This document shows positions 1-6,391 of a stretch of DNA of 64,000 bases, one piece after another. The stretch lies in assembly GCF_038024105.1 (NCBI RefSeq), contig NZ_CP150661.1:868001-932000 (forward strand), written 5' to 3'. Source of the DNA: Polaribacter butkevichii. GTDB taxonomy: Bacteria > Bacteroidota > Bacteroidia > Flavobacteriales > Flavobacteriaceae. Position 1 is the stretch's first letter. Every line of letters starts with the position of its first letter. A model generated the notes under the pieces. It saw only the letters and a list, made by a program, of their open reading frames with translations. It ran no database searches and was not told the origin of the DNA. The translations under genes were made by a program, and so were the position numbers.

Positions 1-354
1 AATGGGTCTTTTTTCTTGCCAACAAGAAACTCCGATTGCGGTTTCTACAAAAACTTTTGCTGTTTTTTGTGCTGTATGAAAATTGGTAATGTTTTCTTTA
101 GCTACGTTAATAGCTTGCTTTAACTCATCAGATACTAAAGTAATTGCTTCTTTAATTTCAGCAACAGAAACAATATTATTTTCTAAAGAAATACCATCAA
201 ATTTTTGGGTGTATTTATGTATGGCAGCATCTCCATTTTTTTGAACATCTGCAAAAACATCGTTCACAATACTTTCAATATCATCAACCGTTTTTGTGGG
301 TCTTTCTAATATTTTATTCCAATCTTTTCTTGATGGGTTTATAATTGTTTTCAT
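1..354 (-). CDS. hisD: Histidinol dehydrogenase, N-terminal part (cut by window edge)
   Basis: Minus-strand reading from ATG at 354 gives MKTIINPSRKDWNKILERP and about 118 residues before the window ends. This matches the N-terminus of HisD (PTKTVDDIESIVNDVF region, then the YTQKFDG motif). HisD is the cytoplasmic, zinc- and NAD-dependent enzyme that oxidises L-histidinol to histidine. It lies downstream of hisG in the same direction, as in flavobacterial his operons, and so should be under the same leader-peptide attenuator. The 3' two thirds lie outside the window. Family assignment is by recognition of the N-terminal pattern. Confidence 0.9.
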   Translation of the reverse strand, partial: MKTIINPSRKDWNKILERPTKTVDDIESIVNDVFADVQKNGDAAIHKYTQKFDGISLENNIVSVAEIKEAITLVSDELKQAINVAKENITNFHTAQKTAKVFVETAIGVSCWQEKRPI

Positions 355-575
355 CTTTTAAATTTCTCCTGCAAGATTTCTAAAACCTTGTAGGTGTTTT
401 ACTTTTTAATTTATACTTACAAGGTTCTTTAAACCTTGCGGTATGTTTGCAAACTTGCAATTTGCGTTAGGGATTGTAGCATTTGTTTGAGCTCTTTTTT
501 CTTTTTCAGAAAAAAAGCGAGTGCGAAAAGCCCGTTAAAACGCCCAAAATATTATTCAAATTTTAATTTTTATCT

Positions 576-639
576 GTCATTGCGAGGTACGAAGCAATCT
601 CTTACTTAAAACACAGATTGCTTTGTGCCTCGCAATGAC
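576..639. repeat. Palindromic intergenic element between hisG and hisD
   Basis: The left arm 576-600 (GTCATTGCGAGG then ACGAAGCAATCT) and the right arm 615-639 (AGATTGCTTTG then CTCGCAATGAC) are nearly perfect inverted copies separated by 14 bases, so RNA would fold into a long hairpin. The same core, GTCATTGCGAGGACGAAG, recurs in the tandem repeats at 45631-46655 and in degenerate form at 46678 and 47334. It is a dispersed REP-like element. Because it sits inside the his operon it might affect hisG/hisD mRNA ratio. The rest of the 292-base gap (355-646) shows nothing else I can support. Confidence 0.8.
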
Positions 640-646
640 GTACGTT

Positions 647-1504
647 TTACAATACCATTTTTTCTATTGGGCACACTAAAATACCTTCTGCTCCGTTGGC
701 TTTTAATTCATCTATAATTTCCCAAAATTCGTTTTTGCTAATTACGGTGTGTACAGAGCTCCAACCTTTTTCTGCCAATGGCAAAACAGTAGGACTTCTC
801 ATACCTGGTAACACTTTTAATATATTTTCTAATTTATCATTAGGTGCATTTAACAATACGTATTTAGAGTTTTGGCCTTTTAAAACCGACTGAATTCTAA
901 ACTGAATTTTCTCTAAAATTGCTCTTCTTTCTGCTGATATTTTAGAAGAAACGGCTAATACAGCTTCTGAGGTTAGTAAAACCTCTATTTCTTTTAAACC
1001 ATTTTTAAATAAAGTACTTCCGCTAGAAACAATATCACAAATACCATCTGCTAAACCAATATTTGGTGCAATTTCTACAGAACCGTTGATAATGTGAATA
1101 TCTGCTTTGATGTTTTTTTCTTTTAAAAACTTTTTAACGGTTTCTGGATACGAAGTTGCAATTCTTTGTCCGTCTAAATCTTGTAACGAATTTGCGTTCG
1201 ATTCTTTTGGCACTGCTATAGAAACCTTACATTTAGAAAAACCTAAACGCTCTACAAACTCTATATCTGCTCCTTTTTCTATTAAAACATTTTCTCCTAT
1301 AATGGCTGCATCTACTACTCCATCTTTTAAATACTGAGGGATATCGCCATTTCTTAAGTAAAATACTTCTACAGGAAAATTTCTTGCAGATGCTTTTAAT
1401 TGATCTTTACCATTGTCTATAGAAATACCAATGTCTTTTAAGATTCTCATTGAATCTTCGTTTAATCTTCCTGATTTTTGTACTGCAATTCTTAAATTAC
1501 TCAT
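647..1504 (-). CDS. hisG: ATP phosphoribosyltransferase, long form
   Basis: The 285-residue product starts MSNLRIAVQKSGRL. The frame stays open upstream to 1618, but that extension crosses the attenuator hairpin, so the ATG at 1504 is the better start. HisG condenses ATP and PRPP in the first step of histidine synthesis. The DIVSSGSTL segment (about residues 157-165) is the PRPP-binding loop. The length fits the long HisG form with a C-terminal ACT-like regulatory domain that binds histidine, rather than the short form that needs HisZ. It is the first structural gene after the His leader and is followed by hisD. Confidence 0.96.
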   Translation of the reverse strand: MSNLRIAVQKSGRLNEDSMRILKDIGISIDNGKDQLKASARNFPVEVFYLRNGDIPQYLKDGVVDAAIIGENVLIEKGADIEFVERLGFSKCKVSIAVPKESNANSLQDLDGQRIATSYPETVKKFLKEKNIKADIHIINGSVEIAPNIGLADGICDIVSSGSTLFKNGLKEIEVLLTSEAVLAVSSKISAERRAILEKIQFRIQSVLKGQNSKYVLLNAPNDKLENILKVLPGMRSPTVLPLAEKGWSSVHTVISKNEFWEIIDELKANGAEGILVCPIEKMVL

Positions 1505-1580
1505 TTTGTTTTTGTTTGATGCCTGAGCAAATACGGTTCTTATTATTTTATTAGATTCCGATATCAAACCGGAATTACTT

Positions 1581-1626
1581 CTAAATATAGAAATAGAAAA
1601 CCCGTTTGATTTGCTCAAACGGGTTT
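1581..1626 (-). terminator. Attenuator terminator of the his operon
   Basis: On the minus strand AAACCCGTTTGA (1626-1615) pairs perfectly with TCAAACGGGTTT (1609-1598) around a five-base loop, giving a 12-bp stem followed by a T-rich run (TCTATTTCTATATTT). It lies between the His leader peptide and hisG, which is where a Rho-independent attenuator belongs. Confidence 0.88.
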
Positions 1627-1656
1627 ATAAATATCTTGATTTTATTCAATACACTT

Positions 1657-1713
1657 TTAAATCGCTTGATTGCAATTGTAAAAATGATGATGATGATTTT
1701 GAATAAAAGCCAT
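1657..1713 (-). CDS. hisL: Histidine operon leader peptide with four consecutive His codons
   Basis: ATG at 1713 opens a frame coding MAFIQNHHHHFYNCNQAI and ending in TAA at 1659-1657. Four CAT codons in a row, directly upstream of a strong terminator and hisG, are diagnostic of ribosome-mediated transcription attenuation. When His-tRNA is scarce the ribosome stalls at the His codons, the upstream RNA refolds and hisG-hisD are read. TTTTATTCAA in codons 3-5 can pair with TTGAATAAAA just downstream of the leader (plus-strand 1640-1649 against 1699-1708), a candidate alternative stem. The gene is too short for ordinary gene finders. Confidence 0.88.
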   Translation of the reverse strand: MAFIQNHHHHFYNCNQAI

Positions 1714-1732
1714 GTCTTTTTTTATATCTATG

Positions 1733-1765
1733 CAAATATCTAAATTAAATTTTTAATAAACCAAA
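1733..1765 (-). promoter_or_regulatory. Candidate promoter for the his leader/operon
   Basis: On the minus strand a TTTG (1765-1762) is followed after 21 bases by GATATTTG (1740-1733), one mismatch from the Bacteroidota -7 box TAnnTTTG. The predicted transcript would start about 10-20 bases upstream of the leader ATG. The spacing fits and the -7 match is imperfect. Confidence 0.45.
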
Positions 1766-1947
1766 TGATTTTAATAAAAAAGATAATTATGTGAAATATT
1801 TATCAAATTCTTAGTATCTGTTTAATTTTTTAGTTTTTCAATTCATAAAACAAGCATTTGTATCTGTTCTTTTTATTTCTATTACAGCATAGCTTTACTA
1901 CAACAGTAAACTTGATGAAAAAATCATTTAAATAGCACATTGCTTAA

Positions 1948-2142
1948 GTTATCAACATTAAAAGTTGACAATAGTTGTTAAGTTGATTTTAAATATTGCT
2001 TTTATATAGATTGAATTCTATAAATTTGAAACAGATTGATGAAAAAATAAAATTGCTAGACGTTTTCTAAATCTTTATGTATTAATAATTCCTGAAAGAG
2101 TAGCTAATTTTGGTTGTTTTCTTTGGGGTGTAATGAGGTATA
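1948..2142. repeat. 195-bp direct repeat, copy 1 (partner at 4205-4398)
   Basis: This stretch aligns over its whole length with 4205-4398, including 89 identical bases (2011-2099 against 4268-4356). It begins GTTATCAACATTAAAAG and ends near TAATGAGGTA. No open frame of note runs through it. The copies bracket the lipoprotein gene, the hydrolase gene and the truncated metallo-hydrolase, which suggests duplication during insertion of that block. The remaining noncoding parts of 1766-2285 show no other structure I can name. Confidence 0.9.
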
Positions 2143-2285
2143 GGTAATTTTAAAAAACGTCCTTCTAATCTAAAACATTTATGAAAAAGGTGTTTTATTA
2201 ATTTTTTAAACAAACTGAATAACAAGTCAGAATATACCGAATAAGACTTAAAATTAGAAGTAGGTAAAATTTAATTATTAGAGAA

Positions 2286-2816
2286 ATGAAAAAAAAAGTT
2301 ATTTTATTATTTTTAGTAAATTTAATAGTAACATCTTGTTCTGACAAACTAACTGAATCTAAAGTGCGAGATTTAATAAATCAATGTACAAGTAAACCTC
2401 TTGAAACTATTTCCTCAATTAATTTAGGAAAAACAATGTTTACGTCTGAAAAAGAGTTTAATATTTATAAAAAATTAGAGGAAAAAGGATTAATTAGTGT
2501 GAAAAAAACGAAAGAAAAATTCTTTACTAAATATGATATTTCATTAACAAAAGAAGCGAAACCTTATATATCTGAAGCTAAGAAAAAAGGAAAATACGGG
2601 TATACTGCTAAAGTTCTACTTTGTAAATATGAAGTTGAAAAAATTGGAAATATCCAAAATATTCCATCAAAAAATACTGCTGAAGTAAAAGTTACATTAA
2701 AAAAAATAGAAAAAACTCCATTCGATGAATTATTAAATAGAAATCAATCAGAATTCGTCGATAAAACTATTTTAATAAAAAAAACAGAAAACAATGGTTG
2801 GGTATATTGTGAATAA
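2286..2816 (+). CDS. Small lipoprotein of unknown function
   Basis: The 176-residue protein begins with a short signal peptide ending in a lipobox (VTSC, Cys 18), so the mature protein is probably anchored by lipid to a membrane. The rest is Lys-rich and soluble. I recognise no family. It is a single gene in the accessory block, followed at once by palindromic element A (2825-2960), like the gene in a gene cassette. No operon partner is evident. Codon use is more AT-biased than in the core genes nearby. Confidence 0.75.
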   Translation: MKKKVILLFLVNLIVTSCSDKLTESKVRDLINQCTSKPLETISSINLGKTMFTSEKEFNIYKKLEEKGLISVKKTKEKFFTKYDISLTKEAKPYISEAKKKGKYGYTAKVLLCKYEVEKIGNIQNIPSKNTAEVKVTLKKIEKTPFDELLNRNQSEFVDKTILIKKTENNGWVYCE

Positions 2817-2824
2817 ATAAAAAA

Positions 2825-2960
2825 CGCCCCACAATACCGTGTAAAAAATTGCTGGTAAAAGCTTACTTACTAAAATCCTCGCGAATTTTCTATTCGGTTT
2901 GTATTCTCTTAATTCGGTACTTAAACCACACAATTTTACTTACACAACAACGTTATAAAA
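2825..2960 (+). repeat. Cassette-type palindromic element A
   Basis: About 136 bases between two single-gene units. The left end CACAATACCGTGTAAAAAATT is imperfectly inverted at the right end (CAATTTTACTTACACAACAACGTT). Inside is a small hairpin around AAAATCCTCGCGAATTTT preceded by GCTTACTTAC. It shares this architecture, order and orientation with element B (10651-10794) and element C (11841-11958). The form, a long imperfect palindrome after each single gene, resembles integron attC sites, although canonical attC core boxes are not seen. Confidence 0.75.
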
Positions 2961-2978
2961 CTACTAAACAAAAACCAT

Positions 2979-3935
2979 ATGAAATTTATTACAGTAATTG
3001 CTTTTTTATTAATATTTACAAATATTGAAGCCCAAGAAAAAAAACTTCTTCTTCAGCAAGAATTAATATCTGATTTATCTAAAACAAAAATTTACCCAAA
3101 ATTAATTGAATATGTAGATGGGGAAATAGAATGGCAAGAAAAATTTAAATACATAGACAGTATTCAAATCTATAGGATTACCTATTTAAGTGATGGTTTA
3201 AAAATAAATGGCTTTTTAGTGCAGCCCAAGAAAAAAGGAAAATATCCTTGTGTAATATACAATCGAGGAGGAAATAAGAGTTTTGGTGCATTAAAGATTG
3301 CCCACGGAGCTATTGTTCTTGGGCAAATTGCTAAGGAAGGTTATGTTGTAATTGCTAGCAATTATAGAGAAAATGATGAGTTTGGTGGAAAAGATGTTAA
3401 TGACATCACTATTCTACCAAAGGTCTTAAAAGAAATAGAAGATGCCGACACTACTAAAATTGGAATGTATGGTTGGAGCCGTGGCGGAATGATGACATAC
3501 ATAGCCTTAACTAAAATGGATAACATAAAAGCAGCCGTTGTTGGTGGCGCAGTTTCTGATAGTTTTAGTTCTATAAAAGATAGACCTATAATGGAATCTG
3601 GTGTTTACGCAAAATTAATTCCAAATTATGCAGATAATAAAGAAATGGAATTAGAAAAAAGGTCAGCAATAAAATGGGCGGATAAATTCCCTAAAAATGT
3701 GCCAATTCTAATGTTACACGGAAATTCTGATTGGAGAGTAAAACCAGAACAAAGCCTAAACCTTGCTTTAGAATTTGAAAAAAATAGAGTTCCGTACAGA
3801 CTAATAATGTTTGAAGGTGCTGACCATAGTGTTTCTGAACATAAAAAAGAATCCCATAAACAAGTTATAAAATGGTTTGATCGCTATTTAAAGAACAGTG
3901 AACAATTACCTAATATGAAATATCACGGAAGATAA
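2979..3935 (+). CDS. Secreted alpha/beta hydrolase (S9 peptidase / dienelactone hydrolase type)
   Basis: The 318-residue protein has a signal peptide (residues 1-19, ending IEAQ) and so acts in the periplasm or outside. The nucleophile elbow is GWSRG with Ser167. A likely catalytic Asp251 lies in HGNSDWRV and His283 in GADHSV, in the order expected of the prolyl-oligopeptidase/BAAT-like hydrolase superfamily. The substrate cannot be told from sequence. The gene is preceded by palindromic element A and runs, five bases after its stop, into a truncated metallo-hydrolase fragment, so the expected right-hand element is missing. Probably an intact gene in a cassette whose distal end was lost by rearrangement. 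Confidence 0.85.
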   Translation: MKFITVIAFLLIFTNIEAQEKKLLLQQELISDLSKTKIYPKLIEYVDGEIEWQEKFKYIDSIQIYRITYLSDGLKINGFLVQPKKKGKYPCVIYNRGGNKSFGALKIAHGAIVLGQIAKEGYVVIASNYRENDEFGGKDVNDITILPKVLKEIEDADTTKIGMYGWSRGGMMTYIALTKMDNIKAAVVGGAVSDSFSSIKDRPIMESGVYAKLIPNYADNKEMELEKRSAIKWADKFPKNVPILMLHGNSDWRVKPEQSLNLALEFEKNRVPYRLIMFEGADHSVSEHKKESHKQVIKWFDRYLKNSEQLPNMKYHGR

Positions 3936-3940
3936 AAACT

Positions 3941-4183
3941 TTGTTACACATAATGCCAGAAGAAACGGCACAGGCAGGAATTGATGTGCAAGCAGAAAAA
4001 ATAATTCCGATTCATTGGGGAGGTTTTAAATTAGCGCTGCATGAATGGACAGATCCTATTGAGCGTGTTACTAAAAAAGCGAAAGAATTAAACTTAAAAG
4101 TAATTACGCCTAAAATTGGTGAAGAAATTATGGTGAAAGACTCGCTACAGACTTACACCAATAACTGGTGGAAAGATTTATAG
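3941..4183 (+). pseudogene. C-terminal fragment of an MBL-fold metal-dependent hydrolase
   Basis: The frame begins with TTG at 3941 and codes about 80 residues, including PEETAQAGIDVQAE and PIHWGGFKLALHEW. This is the C-terminal end of UlaG/NAPE-PLD-type MBL hydrolases, where the His in PIHWG is a metal ligand. Those enzymes are usually 300 residues or more, and the HxHxDH motif and most of the fold are absent. The fragment abuts the hydrolase gene and is followed by repeat copy 2. It is most simply explained as the tail of a native gene destroyed when the upstream block was inserted. Confidence 0.8.
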
Positions 4184-4204
4184 TATCCTTTTTACATTGA
4201 ATGA

Positions 4205-4398
4205 GTTATTAACATTAAAAGTTGACAATAGTTGCTAAGTTGATTGTAAATATCTTATTTATATGGTTTGAATTCTATAAATTTGAAACAGATTGATGAA
4301 AAAATAAAATTGCTAGACGTTTTCTAAATCTTTATGTATTAATAATTCCTGAAAGAATAGCTAGTTTTGGTTGTTTTCTTTGGGATAAAATGAGGTAT
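4205..4398. repeat. 195-bp direct repeat, copy 2 (partner at 1948-2142)
   Basis: Begins GTTATTAACATTAAAAG and ends ATGAGGTA, parallel to 1948-2142. An 89-base core is identical and only scattered substitutions occur elsewhere. It follows the metallo-hydrolase fragment directly and may be the ancestral copy. Confidence 0.9.
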
Positions 4399-4422
4399 TA
4401 TTACTTTATAATAAGTTGTACG

Positions 4423-4490
4423 CAAGCTCTGACCGAAACCAATAGCTTGTAAAAGCACATTTAATTTTGCTCGTACCTCACAAAATTAAA
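4423..4490. other. Two inverted repeats upstream of the hlyD pseudogene
   Basis: CAAGCT (4423-4428) pairs with AGCTTG (4444-4449), and TTTAATTTTG (4460-4469) pairs perfectly with CAAAATTAAA (4481-4490) across 11 bases. No T-run follows, so a terminator is unlikely. This could be an operator or an mRNA 5' structure for the export cluster. The stretch 4184-4533 otherwise holds only repeat copy 2. Confidence 0.45.
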
Positions 4491-4533
4491 AGAGCTTTCA
4501 CTCAATAAACCTATAGATTGAAAAAGAAAAAAT

Positions 4534-5694
4534 ATGAAAAAACAAATATTCCCAAAAGAGATTATTGAAAATACTCTTGAAGTACATCAGTTTAAACACA
4601 CTAACAAAAGTAAAATTATTTACAGCATTATTTTGTTGACCTTAATTTCTGCCTTGATTTCTTTGCCTTTTATCAATGTTACTATATATAACACCTCTCA
4701 AGGTCTTATTAGGTCTGACAAAGAAAGAATACTTTTAGAAAGCAGTAATAGTGGAAAAGTAATTTTTCATCAACTTTAAAACAATCTTCAAATAAAAAAA
4801 GGAGACACCTTGTTACTAATAAATAATTTAGTAATTACTCATCAAATAAATACGACAACAAGCTTAATAAGTGAAACCAAAAATTTTGTAGAAGATTTAA
4901 AACTATTATCAAATCAAAAAAGAATTGCAAATAAATTACAATCTTTAAAATATAAACAAGAGTATAACTTCTATCAACAAAAATTGAATGAATTAAACAC
5001 TCGTTTTCAAAAAATAAAAGAGGACTACAATCGGAGTCGAAAATTATTCGATAAAGGAGTAATAGCAAAAGTAGAACTGAATAATAGCAAACTAGAATAC
5101 GATTTGTCTTTAAATGCCATACATCAATACAAAAAACAACAATACAGTAGTTGGCAAGCAGAATTAGTTAACCAAAAAAACCAATTAAAAGAATTAGAAA
5201 ACAACCAAGTACAATTAGAAGAAACAAATAACTTATCTGTTATTAAGGCTCCTCTTTCAGGAACTTTATTAAATGTAAAAGGAATTGAAAAAGGAAGTTT
5301 TATACAAAATGGCATTCAATTAGCAGAAATTTCTCCCAAATCAAATTTAATTGTAGAATGTTATATAAGTCCAGCAGATATTGGTTTATTAAAAAAAGAA
5401 AATAAAGTAAATTTTCAAGTGAGTGCGTTTAATTATAACCAATGGGGTTTAGCCAATGGTAAAATCGAAGAAATAGGAAACGACGTACAAATAATTAATA
5501 ATATACCAACGTTTAAAGTATTGTGCTCACTTGACCAAAATTTTTTACAACTAAAAAATGGATTTAAAGGACAATTGAAAAAGGGTATGCTTGTAAATGC
5601 ACGATTTGAACTTACAGAACGCTCTCTTTTTGATTTACTTTATGATAAAATAGATGACTGGCTAAACCCTTCAAATAAAATTGCAGAAAAATAA
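4534..5694 (+). pseudogene. HlyD-family membrane fusion protein, interrupted by an in-frame stop
   Basis: Two open segments (4534-4779 and 4810-5694) lie in the same frame, separated by one TAA at 4777-4779. The ten codons after it continue the family pattern (NNLQIKKGDTL, the first lipoyl half). The whole reads as a HlyD-type periplasmic adaptor of about 387 residues: cytoplasmic start, one membrane helix (about 31-54), biotinyl-lipoyl half, coiled coil (about 130-230), second lipoyl half (IKAPLSGTLL), beta-barrel. One A-to-T change (AAA to TAA) would explain the stop. It heads the cluster with the C39 ABC exporter at 8375. Either a recent pseudogene or a sequencing error; read-through is less likely. 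Confidence 0.85.
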
Positions 5695-5702
5695 AAATTA
5701 TT

Positions 5703-6038
5703 ATGAAAAATTTAAAAATCCTTGAACGCTTACAACAGCTTTATCAAAGAGTAAAAAATGAGAATACTGGAACACCAATAGAGATAGCAAAGTATATGAA
5801 TATAAGTGAACGAAGTGTTTATACTTTAATTGATGAACTCAAAATTTTAGGAGCAGAAGTTTATTATAGTAGAACAAGAAAAACCTATTACTATTGTAAT
5901 GATTTTAATATTGAACTAAATATTTCATTAAAAGTAATTACTGAAGATACTGCAAGAAATTTATATGGTGGAAGTTACTTTTTAAAAGAAAATAGTTTCA
6001 CTGCAAGGATTTTGCAGGGAACAAAATTATGTTTGTAA
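5703..6038 (+). CDS. Small HTH-domain protein of the peptide-export cluster
   Basis: The 111-residue protein has an N-terminal winged-helix/HTH segment of the HTH_11/DeoR kind (residues 5-60; GTPIEIAKYMNISERSVYTL is the helix-turn-helix) and a short C-terminal tail rich in aromatic residues. It starts 8 bases after the HlyD frame, so it is probably cotranscribed with it. Its place between an HlyD gene and a double-glycine peptide gene suggests a local regulator of the peptide. No effector domain can be recognised. Confidence 0.75.
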   Translation: MKNLKILERLQQLYQRVKNENTGTPIEIAKYMNISERSVYTLIDELKILGAEVYYSRTRKTYYYCNDFNIELNISLKVITEDTARNLYGGSYFLKENSFTARILQGTKLCL

Positions 6039-6136
6039 GATTAAAACAATATTAGATGCATATAATAACGTTTTGATACGAGTTGTAAAAAGTTTACACT
6101 CAAAAAATATATTAATAACTTAAAAAATGTAATTTT

Positions 6137-6331
6137 ATGAAAAATTTACAAAGTTTTGGTGTTCAGGAATTGAGTGCTAAAGAAATTAAAGAAACTGAAG
6201 GAGGTTTCTTAGGAACTCTTATAGTTATTGGGTGCTGTTTGTTGCTGGCAGGTTGTGCTAATGGTTGCGAAGGTGAAAGAAGAAGAGAGTCAGACGGACC
6301 ACCACCACCACCAGATGGTTATCAGTATTAA
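6137..6331 (+). CDS. Double-glycine leader peptide (bacteriocin-like / RiPP precursor)
   Basis: The 64-residue precursor has leader MKNLQSFGVQELSAKEIKET-EGG, the Bacteroidota double-glycine leader type (TIGR04149-like), with Gly22-Gly23 before the cut. The predicted core of 41 residues opens with a hydrophobic stretch (FLGTLIVIGCCLLLAG), has four Cys (CC, then AGC and NGC), a basic ERRR patch and a PPPPP tail. The C39 peptidase of the exporter at 8375 is the obvious processing enzyme. No rSAM, grasp or LanB-type modification gene is in the window. The function of the mature peptide is unknown: antibacterial or signalling. Confidence 0.8.
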   Translation: MKNLQSFGVQELSAKEIKETEGGFLGTLIVIGCCLLLAGCANGCEGERRRESDGPPPPPDGYQY

Positions 6332-6337
6332 TTTAAA

Positions 6338-6360
6338 TAAAAAAGAGACTCTTTTATTAA
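6338..6360 (+). terminator. Short hairpin after the peptide gene
   Basis: AATAAAAAAGAG and CTCTTTTATT form an AT-rich stem just after the stop of the peptide gene. The next gene starts 31 bases later. It could be a weak terminator that makes the peptide mRNA more abundant than the downstream genes. Confidence 0.45.
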
Positions 6361-6391
6361 TAAAGTTAGCCTCTTTTAAATACACGTAAGT

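Noticed and set aside
1505..1618. N-terminal extension of HisG
   Set aside because: This open stretch spans the attenuator hairpin and T-run; HisG family pattern begins at MSNLRIAV (1504).
4810..5694. A separate gene starting at 4810
   Set aside because: It is in frame with 4534-4779 across a single stop, and the conserved HlyD lipoyl pattern spans the junction, so it is the second part of one gene.
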